Position numbers and translations under genes: made by a program. This document shows, piece by piece, positions 51,301 through 58,001 of a stretch of DNA of 64,000 nucleotides. Under the pieces are notes generated by a model. The model did not search any database, was not told the DNA's origin, and saw only the letters and a list, made by a program, of their open reading frames with translations. The first letter of the stretch is position 1. Every line of letters starts with the position of its first letter. This DNA comes from an uncultured Prevotella sp. (GTDB taxonomy: Bacteria > Bacteroidota > Bacteroidia > Bacteroidales > Bacteroidaceae): assembly GCA_944321645.1 (NCBI GenBank), contig CALUMB010000003.1, positions 1 to 64,000 of the forward strand. Direction: 5' to 3'.

Positions 51301-52952
51301 GCGACCCGACTATCACTAAGGGTGGTACTGGCTCTGTTACTATTAATAATGTGAACCACACGGGCAACACCACCATCAGCGGCGGTAAGCTCACCGTTAC
51401 TTCGCTTGCCAACGAGGTTGGCCAGGAGTACGGCTCGCTCGGTTCAATCGACAAGACCATCACTCTCAACGAAGGCGCTACCCTTGGCATTTCCGGCGCA
51501 GTTGTCAGCGGCCAGAAGATCAACGTCGGTGCAGGTTCGGCCACCATCAATGTCAATCCGGGCTCCTCGCTGACAATGAACACCGGCATTGGCGGCGATG
51601 CTTCCAACTCCGTGCTCAACGTCACCGGCTCCGGCACATTGACGCTCGGCTCCGGCAACAGCCTTAGCCGCCTCGTCATCAAGGGTGCCACTGTCAATGC
51701 CATCGAGGCCGGCGCCTCCATCACCCAGCTCCCTGCTGTTGTTGAGTTCCAGGGCGGTACGCTCATCGACCCCAACGGCGAAAACTCGTACACGACAAAC
51801 AACGCCTCGTTCTATGTTCCCGAGGGTATGTCGGGCGTGCTCACTTGCGACCCGCGTTGCAACTACAAAGGCTCGCTCACCGGCTCCGGCACCTTCACTG
51901 TCAACGCTGCCGGCCCCCGCAACTACTACCAGGGCGACTGGAGCGCGTTTGAGGGTACGCTCGTTCCCGGCTTGCAGGAGCGCGGTTCGTTCGATGCAGA
52001 CTTCACCTTCGACAACAACTACGGCCTGCCCAACGCCACCGTGAAGCTTAACACCGGTGTTGCGTTCAACAACAACGGCCATGGCGTCACCCTTGGCAAC
52101 GTTACCGGCTCCGGCACATTCACCGGCTCTGGTGTCTATACCATAGGCGCACTTGGCTCCGACATCAACTTCGGCGGGCAGTTCTACTCTCCCGTTACAA
52201 AGGTTGGCTCCGGCAAGTGGACGCTTAACACGACTAACGCACAGACCAAGATCGGGGCTGTTACAGTCGACGAAGGCACGCTCTACCTCAACGCCCTCAT
52301 GCCTACGACGTCGTTCGTCAACAATGCCGTTACGGTCAACGAGGGAGCCTCAATCGAGGGAGTCGGAATGGTTAATGTGCTTACCGTCAACAACGGCGGC
52401 CAGATTACCCCGGGCCTTGACACCAGCGACGACAGGTATGGTGCTATCGGCACAGTAGCCGGCCTTACCGTAATGCCGGGTGCAGTGGTCAACCTCAACA
52501 TCAAGAATGCCTCCAACAGCCTTACCTCAAGGTCTTACCTGCAGGTAGGCACTTCGTTCGCGCTCAATGGCGAGGTGCGCATCACGCTCAGCCCCGACTA
52601 CGAGCCTAAGGAAGGCGATGTGATCAAGCTCTGGACTGCCAAGATATTCTACGGCAAGCCCACAGTGGTTCTTCCCGAACTGCCCAACGGCCTTTGCTGG
52701 TACGACGGCCAGCTGCTCAACAAAGAGGGCATACTCGTCGTGGCCGATCCCACTTCCATCTCGTCTATGGCTGCCGACGCTGCGGTCAAGTGCCGTGTCT
52801 ACACACTCAGCGGTGTCCTCGTGACCGAGTTTGAGGCTACTGGTGCCACCGTCGAGGAGCAGGCTGCCTCACACGTTTCGCAGCCAGGCACCTACATTGT
52901 GCGCATCGAGGGCGACACGGCTGCCAAGACCGTGAAGTTCACTGTACGCTAA
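48399..52952 (+). CDS. rhamnogalacturonan lyase (PL11) fused to autotransporter-type beta repeats
   Basis: A 1517-residue secreted protein. Signal peptide 1-20; PL11 catalytic part about 21-630, an eight-bladed propeller with calcium loops (ADVDGDGELE about 134; YDWDGDGKAE about 202; VDWDGRDEIVFGS) and family motifs DYNFYWDGDL-like FRIYWDGDLCEETFN and GDVFGDWREEVIMRT. From about 640 to 1430 follow Gly/Thr/Asn-rich beta-helix repeats of the autotransporter-associated type (LVKQGSGVLVLPNVTQTYTG; GTGSVTINNVNHTGNTTISG; VTGSGTLTLGSGN). The end CRVYTLSGVLVTEF ... QPGTYIVRIEGD is a T9SS-type-A-like sorting tail. Role: cleaves the rhamnogalacturonan I backbone; repeats may anchor or extend it. Monocistronic. 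Confidence 0.88.
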   Translation: MKKRILSMMMLGMLAAGASAQRATDALDRGLVAMKTSGGVFCSWRILGEEYYDVKYNIYRDGTKLNSEPLDVSNFLDAAGTTSSRYSVEAVVRGVPQEHSKSVTPFASGSNYLEIKMDHGNLTSTYIPNDACCADVDGDGELEILLKFDNSNDINTGYLPGGYNGEYATVEVYKLDGTKLWWLDFGPNMADFQNNENNIVAYDWDGDGKAEAVMRAADGTTIHMANGQTHVVGDPNKNYRPAGPNGGTNFFMHEGAEYLLYLNGETGEVYQELEYPLKRLEDGETDLNAAWGDGYGHRSTKHFFGAPVLDGRKPSIFLARGIYTQHKMIALDVDPATHTLTERWRWNCKDSSSPWYGQGYHNYGIADVDWDGRDEIVFGSMVIDDNGNGLSTSGLGHGDAQHCSDFDPYTFGQEIFCCNESRPGNNFRDATTSKIYYRYNAGDDDGRGMMGKFVRDIPGAQGISSRDPHLIGAASHAAVVGYDKSSFSIADNFRIYWDGDLCEETFNYRSGKNTEGTIISATKGQIAILSGSMTNNDTKGTPCYQGDVFGDWREEVIMRTANNNIRIYTTNVETPWRNYTLWHDFQYRQAMVWQMCGYNQPPHVSYFLGEMEGITMAPPPLTMAGRDEIANGGSISSAYNDKHIIMCETGDMTVSVADGASPYIFTDNAPTWTQGHDDNNNITTDTYTHTLTGGAFAGAMRLVKQGSGVLVLPNVTQTYTGSTDVWGGTLSFDGTLQSSRLWLNRHTRLVSDGGKFLKGIQADYNATIVPGGEKNIGTIESDSLILNFGSRLLIDLFSDGIASDCVKANVLKIGKVDWKNGPQYSTPVLEFVCTPAEGEERIAEGKYLIGEFGSIEGNLDDLVIEGLNSQRKALTYEDGKLYLTIENFNPGNVTWIGAESAEWNVDLASNFRVDGSEDVRSFVQGDAVTFDDNASVTDVVINGSVAPKSVVFNNSVKNFTISGDSISGDPTITKGGTGSVTINNVNHTGNTTISGGKLTVTSLANEVGQEYGSLGSIDKTITLNEGATLGISGAVVSGQKINVGAGSATINVNPGSSLTMNTGIGGDASNSVLNVTGSGTLTLGSGNSLSRLVIKGATVNAIEAGASITQLPAVVEFQGGTLIDPNGENSYTTNNASFYVPEGMSGVLTCDPRCNYKGSLTGSGTFTVNAAGPRNYYQGDWSAFEGTLVPGLQERGSFDADFTFDNNYGLPNATVKLNTGVAFNNNGHGVTLGNVTGSGTFTGSGVYTIGALGSDINFGGQFYSPVTKVGSGKWTLNTTNAQTKIGAVTVDEGTLYLNALMPTTSFVNNAVTVNEGASIEGVGMVNVLTVNNGGQITPGLDTSDDRYGAIGTVAGLTVMPGAVVNLNIKNASNSLTSRSYLQVGTSFALNGEVRITLSPDYEPKEGDVIKLWTAKIFYGKPTVVLPELPNGLCWYDGQLLNKEGILVVADPTSISSMAADAAVKCRVYTLSGVLVTEFEATGATVEEQAASHVSQPGTYIVRIEGDTAAKTVKFTVR

Positions 52953-53025
52953 CTCTTGGTGAGTGTGGCGAGCCGCTTAAGTGTTCAGCAGGCATTGTTG
53001 GCTCAACCGCCCTCTCCCGTAATAT

Positions 53026-53065
53026 ACTCCCCCGCCGGGTTAAAGCCGGGCGGGGGAGTTTTTAT
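53026..53065 (+). terminator. terminator of the PL11 gene
   Basis: CTCCCCCGCC..GG and GGCGGGGGAG arms (53027-53059 approximately) with a GTTAAAGC loop, followed by five T. Confidence 0.85.
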
Positions 53066-53106
53066 TGATGCTACTCTTCTTTCCAGCTTGTTTCATACAC
53101 ATTAAT

Positions 53107-53236
53107 GAATGTCTGCATTTTGCATAGACGAATGAAATAAGGAATCGAAGAAGCATACGTCCTCTAACTCCTTAGCGGAACGCAGTGAAGCGATGACTTC
53201 TTATGACTCCTTTGATTTGGAGCTTTGCGGATATTC
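53107..53236. mobile_element. 130-bp non-coding insertion with 13-bp flanking repeats
   Basis: Starts GAATGTCTGC and ends GCGGATATTC (imperfect inverted ends). It is flanked by CATACACATTAAT (53094-53106) and CATACACATTATT (53237-53249), 12 of 13 identical, which look like a target duplication. Positions 53107-53214 match 57239-57346 over 108 bp. Confidence 0.6.
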
Positions 53237-53341
53237 CATACACATTATTATATATTGGCTTTCATCAACGCCGCCCGCTGTACAGCCATTGTTAAAAATG
53301 AATAAATACGCCGCCATCGCCTCAAAATCCATACGCTAAAG

Positions 53342-53372
53342 TTTGCCCTTTCGGGCTTTTTGCTTAACTTTG
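53342..53372 (+). promoter_or_regulatory. promoter of the 884-residue protein gene
   Basis: TTTG (53342-53345), 19-bp spacer, TAACTTTG (53365-53372): the best consensus match in the window. Confidence 0.8.
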
Positions 53373-53441
53373 CAGTGTCAGACAATGCGGAAACGTATAT
53401 ACTAAAAACATTTTATATTACTTACTTAATTATTCAACATT

Positions 53442-56096
53442 ATGAAAAAGCAATTACTATTAATGATGGCTGCCTGCATTGGGGCGACATCGTCTGCCTT
53501 TGCTGCTTACGAGGAAGGCGACTATGTCTACACCTCAACGGGTAAGTACAGGATTGATGGTGCCAACATGCTTCCCAACGGCGACTTCTCCAATGGTACG
53601 GCAGAGTGGACAAACCTCACCGGCGGCGCTTTGACTGACACCGTGACTGTCATTACCTCTGGCGGCCCCGAAGGTATGCCCTACCTCCAGATCTCTAAGG
53701 GTGGCGGAACGATGGGGACCAGTCTCAGCAACTCGTCCAACTTCCGCTGCAGCTACGAACTTGCCCCCGGTAGCTACATTTTCACCTACAAGGTGAAGTC
53801 TAGCACAGGCGGTGTGCTCTCCAATGCACGCTCTTCTGGCCGTAACGACAACTACCAGGACGTTTACATCAACTCTGACGGTACTTGTCCCTTCCCCACC
53901 GAGACCGACAACAACAAAATCACCGCGAGTGTGGCAGAGTGGCTCGACCTCCCCGCAGGTGAGTGGGTGACCATCAACTACTACTACTCTACCGCTGCAA
54001 CGGAGCACGTAAACTTCGAGTTCTTCAACGTTTCCGTTTACGACTGCTTCACCGATTTCGGCGTTTATCCTGCCCACGAGGTTGGTAACGACGTTATCCT
54101 CCGGAACGGTTACGACTTCCTGAAGGATCTTTCCGCCGGCATAAGTGCTGTGGAAGGGTTCGGCTCGAAGGTGAACACAGCCTTGATCGACGAAATGGCT
54201 CTGCCTGCACTCGATGCTGCGCTCGACGGCTCCGATGGCACGCTTGAGACCCCGGACGGAGTTAACCAGTCTCTCGGAATGTACATCAACAATGCAGGAA
54301 GTGCCGTTGATATGTTCATGACCTTGGGCGTGGATATGGTTACGCCAATCGCCGTAAACGTTGGCCCTTACTTCAGCAGCACGTTCAACCTCGACGAAGG
54401 TACCACATACGGCGCAAACAAGGGCGTGAACAATGGCTGGAAGGACTCCGGCGGCCGTTGGGGCGTTCAAGCTCCGTGGGCTAACATGACCACCAACCAT
54501 ATCTTTGCCAGCATTGGCGCAAACTATGGTCTTGGCGAGGGTGCTGCTTACATCACTACTCCCATGCCCGCCGGCAAGTATGCGTTCATTGTGCAAGCAT
54601 CGGCTGTGAAGTATTATGCCAATGGTAAGGGTAAAACTTCAAACTACTACATCCCCGACTACTCCAACCCGCGTAGCGACAAGGAACTTGGCTTCTTCAT
54701 CAATGGCGATACTTGCTGGATTGAGGATGTTCCCACCACTTGGGGTGCTTACTACTATCATGTGTTCGATGTTGCCGAGGGTGGCGACATGACTGTTGGC
54801 TTCGCCCGTAAGGCTACTCCCGTTTTCGCAGGCAACGATCGCAGCAATAAGGTGAGCGGCGGTGGCGAGGTGCGCTTCGACGTGATTGGCCTCTATGCCC
54901 TTGGCAAGACTGATGCCGACATCGAGCAGTTCAACACCCAGCGCAACTTCGACAATGCGCTCAACGCACTCGAAGTGATGAGGGATTCTGCCATCACGCT
55001 CCACAATAATACCGCTAAGTATGTGTTCGGTCATGAGGCCATCCAGGACAGCATCGACGTGGCTAACCAGGTGATTGCGCAGAACACAGAGGTCAACCAG
55101 ACCAGCATCGACGCTCTCAACGGCTTTGTTTCCCACGTGCGCAACGCCATCAACGCCTTCCACACTGCCAATGCAGAGTATGTTGACCTTGCCGACGGTA
55201 TCGAGTATGCTAAGTCTTACGAGGGTGACGAGAACCGTCCTGCCGGTCAGGCCGACCTTTCTGCTGCCATCAAGGTTGCCGAGGGTGTTCATGGCAGCTA
55301 TGTGGCTCCCGCACAGCGCACTCCTGAAGACTCCACCAAGCTCGTCAACGCTACCACTACGCTCAATGCTGCAGTGCAGACCTTCCTCTTGGCAAATGCC
55401 ACATACCAGAATCCTGCCAGCATCATGATTACCAATGCCGACTTCAGCGACAATAGCAATGGTTGGGCTGTTGACCCGTCCGGTGGCAATGCCGCTTGGA
55501 AGTATGGTGACCTTGACACCCAGACCGAGTCTGGAACTGTTCATTGCATCTTCTTCAACCGTGGTACTGTTGCTACCGACCAGAAGTGGCTCTATCAGGA
55601 TGTTCCTGTAACCGCAACCGGTGCTTACGAGTTCTTCGCAACTATAGCCGTCCACAACTCTAAGTGGAATGACCTCGACCAGAACACCAACACTTACCTC
55701 TTCCTCAACAAGGACTCTGTGATGGCAATCTCTAAGGGTGCTAACTCAAATTCGCAGACGCTTGGCTCGTTCAGGATCCAGAGCATCGTTTCCAACGTTA
55801 AGGATCTCAACGACACCGAGGAGTGCGTAGTTCCCGGTCATGTTCGTATCGGCCTTGAGAAGCGCGACAACACGCTCCAGTTGAACATGATTTACTTCGG
55901 TAACCCGATTCTCTACTACTACGGTACATGGGAAGACTATCTCGCCGGTATCTACGATGTTGAGGTCGTTCCGACCAACGCTTCTTACGATGTCTACAAC
56001 CTCAGCGGCATGAAGGTTCGCTCCAACGCCACCTCTCTCGATGGTTTGGCAAAGGGCATCTACATCGTCAACGGTAAGAAAGTTGTGGTTGACTAA
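53442..56096 (+). CDS. large secreted protein with carbohydrate-binding-like modules and Prevotella-type tail
   Basis: An 884-residue exported protein (signal KKQLLLMMAACIGATSSAFA). Two modules begin with the same phrase type, MLPNGDFSNGTAEWTNLTGG (about 43) and IMITNADFSDNSNGWAVDPS (about 660), which is how CBM-like jelly-roll domains often start in Bacteroidetes. Between them lie a second beta domain (TTYGANKGVNNGWKDSGGRW) and a helical FIVAR-like region (about 500-655). It ends YDVYNLSGMKVRSNA and GLAKGIYIVNGKKVVVD. No enzyme motif is seen; a surface-binding role for glycans is a guess. It has its own promoter and terminator. Confidence 0.75.
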   Translation: MKKQLLLMMAACIGATSSAFAAYEEGDYVYTSTGKYRIDGANMLPNGDFSNGTAEWTNLTGGALTDTVTVITSGGPEGMPYLQISKGGGTMGTSLSNSSNFRCSYELAPGSYIFTYKVKSSTGGVLSNARSSGRNDNYQDVYINSDGTCPFPTETDNNKITASVAEWLDLPAGEWVTINYYYSTAATEHVNFEFFNVSVYDCFTDFGVYPAHEVGNDVILRNGYDFLKDLSAGISAVEGFGSKVNTALIDEMALPALDAALDGSDGTLETPDGVNQSLGMYINNAGSAVDMFMTLGVDMVTPIAVNVGPYFSSTFNLDEGTTYGANKGVNNGWKDSGGRWGVQAPWANMTTNHIFASIGANYGLGEGAAYITTPMPAGKYAFIVQASAVKYYANGKGKTSNYYIPDYSNPRSDKELGFFINGDTCWIEDVPTTWGAYYYHVFDVAEGGDMTVGFARKATPVFAGNDRSNKVSGGGEVRFDVIGLYALGKTDADIEQFNTQRNFDNALNALEVMRDSAITLHNNTAKYVFGHEAIQDSIDVANQVIAQNTEVNQTSIDALNGFVSHVRNAINAFHTANAEYVDLADGIEYAKSYEGDENRPAGQADLSAAIKVAEGVHGSYVAPAQRTPEDSTKLVNATTTLNAAVQTFLLANATYQNPASIMITNADFSDNSNGWAVDPSGGNAAWKYGDLDTQTESGTVHCIFFNRGTVATDQKWLYQDVPVTATGAYEFFATIAVHNSKWNDLDQNTNTYLFLNKDSVMAISKGANSNSQTLGSFRIQSIVSNVKDLNDTEECVVPGHVRIGLEKRDNTLQLNMIYFGNPILYYYGTWEDYLAGIYDVEVVPTNASYDVYNLSGMKVRSNATSLDGLAKGIYIVNGKKVVVD

Positions 56097-56113
56097 TATT
56101 TTGATTGATTAAA

Positions 56114-56152
56114 ATAGAAAGAGCCAGGAGCATTATTCCTGGCTCTTTCTAT
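56114..56152 (+). terminator. terminator of the 884-residue protein gene
   Basis: ATAGAAAGAGCCAGGA and TCCTGGCTCTTTCTAT form a perfect 16-bp stem with a 7-base loop. Confidence 0.9.
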
Positions 56153-56204
56153 AAAATTGATTGAAATTTATAACTTTCTTTTGTTGAATTTAAGCAAATT
56201 ATTT

Positions 56205-56778
56205 ATGAAACCATATTTTTTATTTTTTCTTGTTTGCGCTTAGTCTGCTCTCTTGTTCTTCTGATGATGAATATTTTGGCGCATCTCAAACGCGAACTTT
56301 AGATTTGGACAGTCGGAAATCTTATACTCAGATTAACAATTTTGAGTTGTCCGGAGGGGGAAAATATAAAACGTTGATGGTGACTCCTGCCGAAGGATGG
56401 TTTGTTGGCGAAAATGACCCATTCCCCTTTCGTGAAAGTGACGAAGACGCATCTGATTTTGTCATTATTGCAGATGCCAGCCGAATTAATTTGCGCCCGG
56501 GATGGTCTTTTTTCTCATTTCCAGAAACAGGTCTATTTTCTGATATAGAGTTCTTTAATATTGCTACACAGCAGTTTGAGTTGCCACGAGCTTTTATCGG
56601 TGACGAAATTGCGATATGGGGAAGCGAAGAAGAATATACGAATGAAGATTTGAGGGCACATGAGGGCGATGTTGAATATTTTACAAAAGTAAGCCGTTCT
56701 TTTGTTTGTCGCCACATTACCACTTTGGAAAATCGAGATATGTACGTTGTTTACAACAATGGGGTTTGGTATGATTAA
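56205..56778 (+). pseudogene. lipoprotein gene with a frame break in a poly-T signal-peptide tract
   Basis: The main frame (from 56209, usable only from a TTG at 56230) reads LFALSLLSCSSDDEYFGASQ and continues 170 residues to a stop at 56778; the LLSC lipobox is clear. The only fitting ATG (56205, MKPYF) is in another frame and hits the lipobox frame only if one T is removed from one of two T6 runs (56216-56221, 56223-56228). Repaired, the start would be MKPYFYFFLFALSLLSC, a textbook lipoprotein signal. Either a sequencing error, a mutation, or slippage-based phase variation. The body (ELSGGGKYKTLMVTPAEGWF; PRAFIGDEIAIWGSEEEYTN) is not recognised. Strongly AT-rich compared with its neighbours. 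Confidence 0.55.
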
Positions 56779-57096
56779 GTTTATAATTTGGTGGCTGTAA
56801 GTTATAGTTTGATTGATGCTTAATCGTTGCTGCCTGATTTTTTGTTGTCCAAACAGTGGAGTGGAAACATCTCTTCACTCCATTTTGTGTAATTCCAATT
56901 TTGGTGCGTACACTTTGGTCAATATATGTTGACTATTTTTTCCGACCGAAGTTGTTTCAAAATATTTGGCGAGTGGTTGATGGATTGGATTTACGTTGTT
57001 TTTTCTTCACGAGTTCTGCCCCATCCTTTTTCTGTTCTTTTCTTCGTTGTGTGACATTGCCAGATTCTTTTCGGTTTTTATTTTGCTTTATATTAA

Positions 57097-57125
57097 TGTC
57101 AGTATTTGGCATAGACGAATGCGGA
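57097..57125. repeat. short version of the GCATAGACGAATG repeat
   Basis: GGCATAGACGAATG is enclosed by an 11-bp perfect inverted repeat ATATTAATGTC/GACATTAATAT. Confidence 0.5.
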
Positions 57126-57238
57126 CATTAATATTGTTTTGTGGCTTGTTCCCCGCAGTAATCCTGCAGATGTGCCGCCGCTTTTCCCTCCTTTTCCAAA
57201 GGAGGGGCAGGGGTGGTTTATATGAAATATTGAAATAT

Positions 57239-57346
57239 GAATATCCGCATTTTGCATAGACGAATGAAAAAAGAAACTGAAGAAGCAAATGTCCTCTAAC
57301 TCCTTAGCGGAACGCAGTGGAGCGATAACTCCTTTAGCTCCTTTGA
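57239..57346. repeat. second copy of the 108-bp repeat
   Basis: Matches 53107-53214 position by position without gaps; shared blocks include GCATTTTGCATAGACGAATG and CCTCTAACTCCTTAGCGGAA. It begins GAATATCCGC, the exact complement of the right end of the first copy. No flanking duplication is seen here. Confidence 0.75.
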
Positions 57347-57413
57347 ATGGATATCTTTCTGTCCGATTCGCGTTTTGTTTCTATGACTGTGCGGCTTTTT
57401 ACTTCTGCCATTA

Positions 57414-57640
57414 CTTGCATATATGCAACTATCCCCAGCCTCTTTCCCGCCGTCTTCCGCCTTGCGCCGTTTTGGCTTGCCAAATGCGCCGTTTTGGCTT
57501 CCGTTTCGTGCCGTTTTGTTCTCCAAAATGGCACGTTTTGCACTGCAAAATGGCGGTGTTCGTAATGCCTTGTGTGCCAAGATGTTACCCGATATATGTT
57601 CCGTTAATGTATTTAACACACAAATGTTAAATATCCGCTC
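57414..57640 (-). repeat. intergenic palindrome family, copy 3 (reverse orientation)
   Basis: Read on the minus strand: TTAACATTTGTGTGTTAA (end near 57630), then GCCGTTTTG/CAAAACGG-type modules (57464-57556, with two direct GCGCCGTTTTGGCTT copies), then GTTGCATATATGCAA (57412-57426). Same order of parts as copy 2. Confidence 0.6.
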
Positions 57641-57882
57641 GTTGCCATTCCGCCAATTCGCCTTGCGTCTTACTGCATGGACAATTGCAGGTCGCAGTGC
57701 GGTGGCGGATTTGCCGCATCCACGCTGGCTGTTTGTGGCGTGGATGGGCGGCTTTGCCGCGCTTCCATCCATTCCACCTTTGTTGGCTTTTGTGCCTTAA
57801 TTTTGTCAAAATACACACCTATTTGATATGCCGTGGGCGGTGTTACGAATTAATTTCAAAGAAACATTAAAAAAAACTCCGA

Positions 57883-57917
57883 TTTGTTTTCTTCATTTGC
57901 AAAAAACTCGTAACTTT
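57883..57917 (+). promoter_or_regulatory. promoter of the FAS1-SusC unit
   Basis: TTTG (57883-57886), 23-bp spacer, TAACTTTG (57910-57917); leader of about 80 nt. Confidence 0.6.
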
Positions 57918-58001
57918 GTGCCATGCAATAACTGAGAATCAGATTCCATTCTACCTATTAACAAATATTTGTCAATAACTAAATTAAGTAATAAAAGCAG
58001 T

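Larger units (their letters stand above)
52953..53341. other. intergenic region after the PL11 gene
   Basis: Terminator, then the small inserted element 53107-53236 with its flanking repeats, then AT-rich DNA before the next promoter. No gene is seen. Confidence 0.6.
56779..57882. other. 1.1-kb intergenic region with dispersed repeats
   Basis: No convincing gene. It contains a GGAGTG/CACTCC stem (56858-56883), a mini copy of the GCATAGACGAATG repeat (57097-57125), a CCCTCC/GGAGGG purine-pyrimidine hairpin (57187-57207), the 108-bp repeat copy (57239-57346) and the reversed copy 3 of the palindrome family. Short open frames here lack protein character. Confidence 0.6.

Noticed and set aside
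49821..51359. Minus-strand frame of 512 codons opposite the PL11 fusion
   Set aside because: Shadow caused by GC-rich third positions; no motif.
56856..57131. 91-codon frame rich in Phe and Cys
   Set aside because: Lies in repeat-bearing AT-rich DNA, has no promoter and no protein-like pattern; probably chance.
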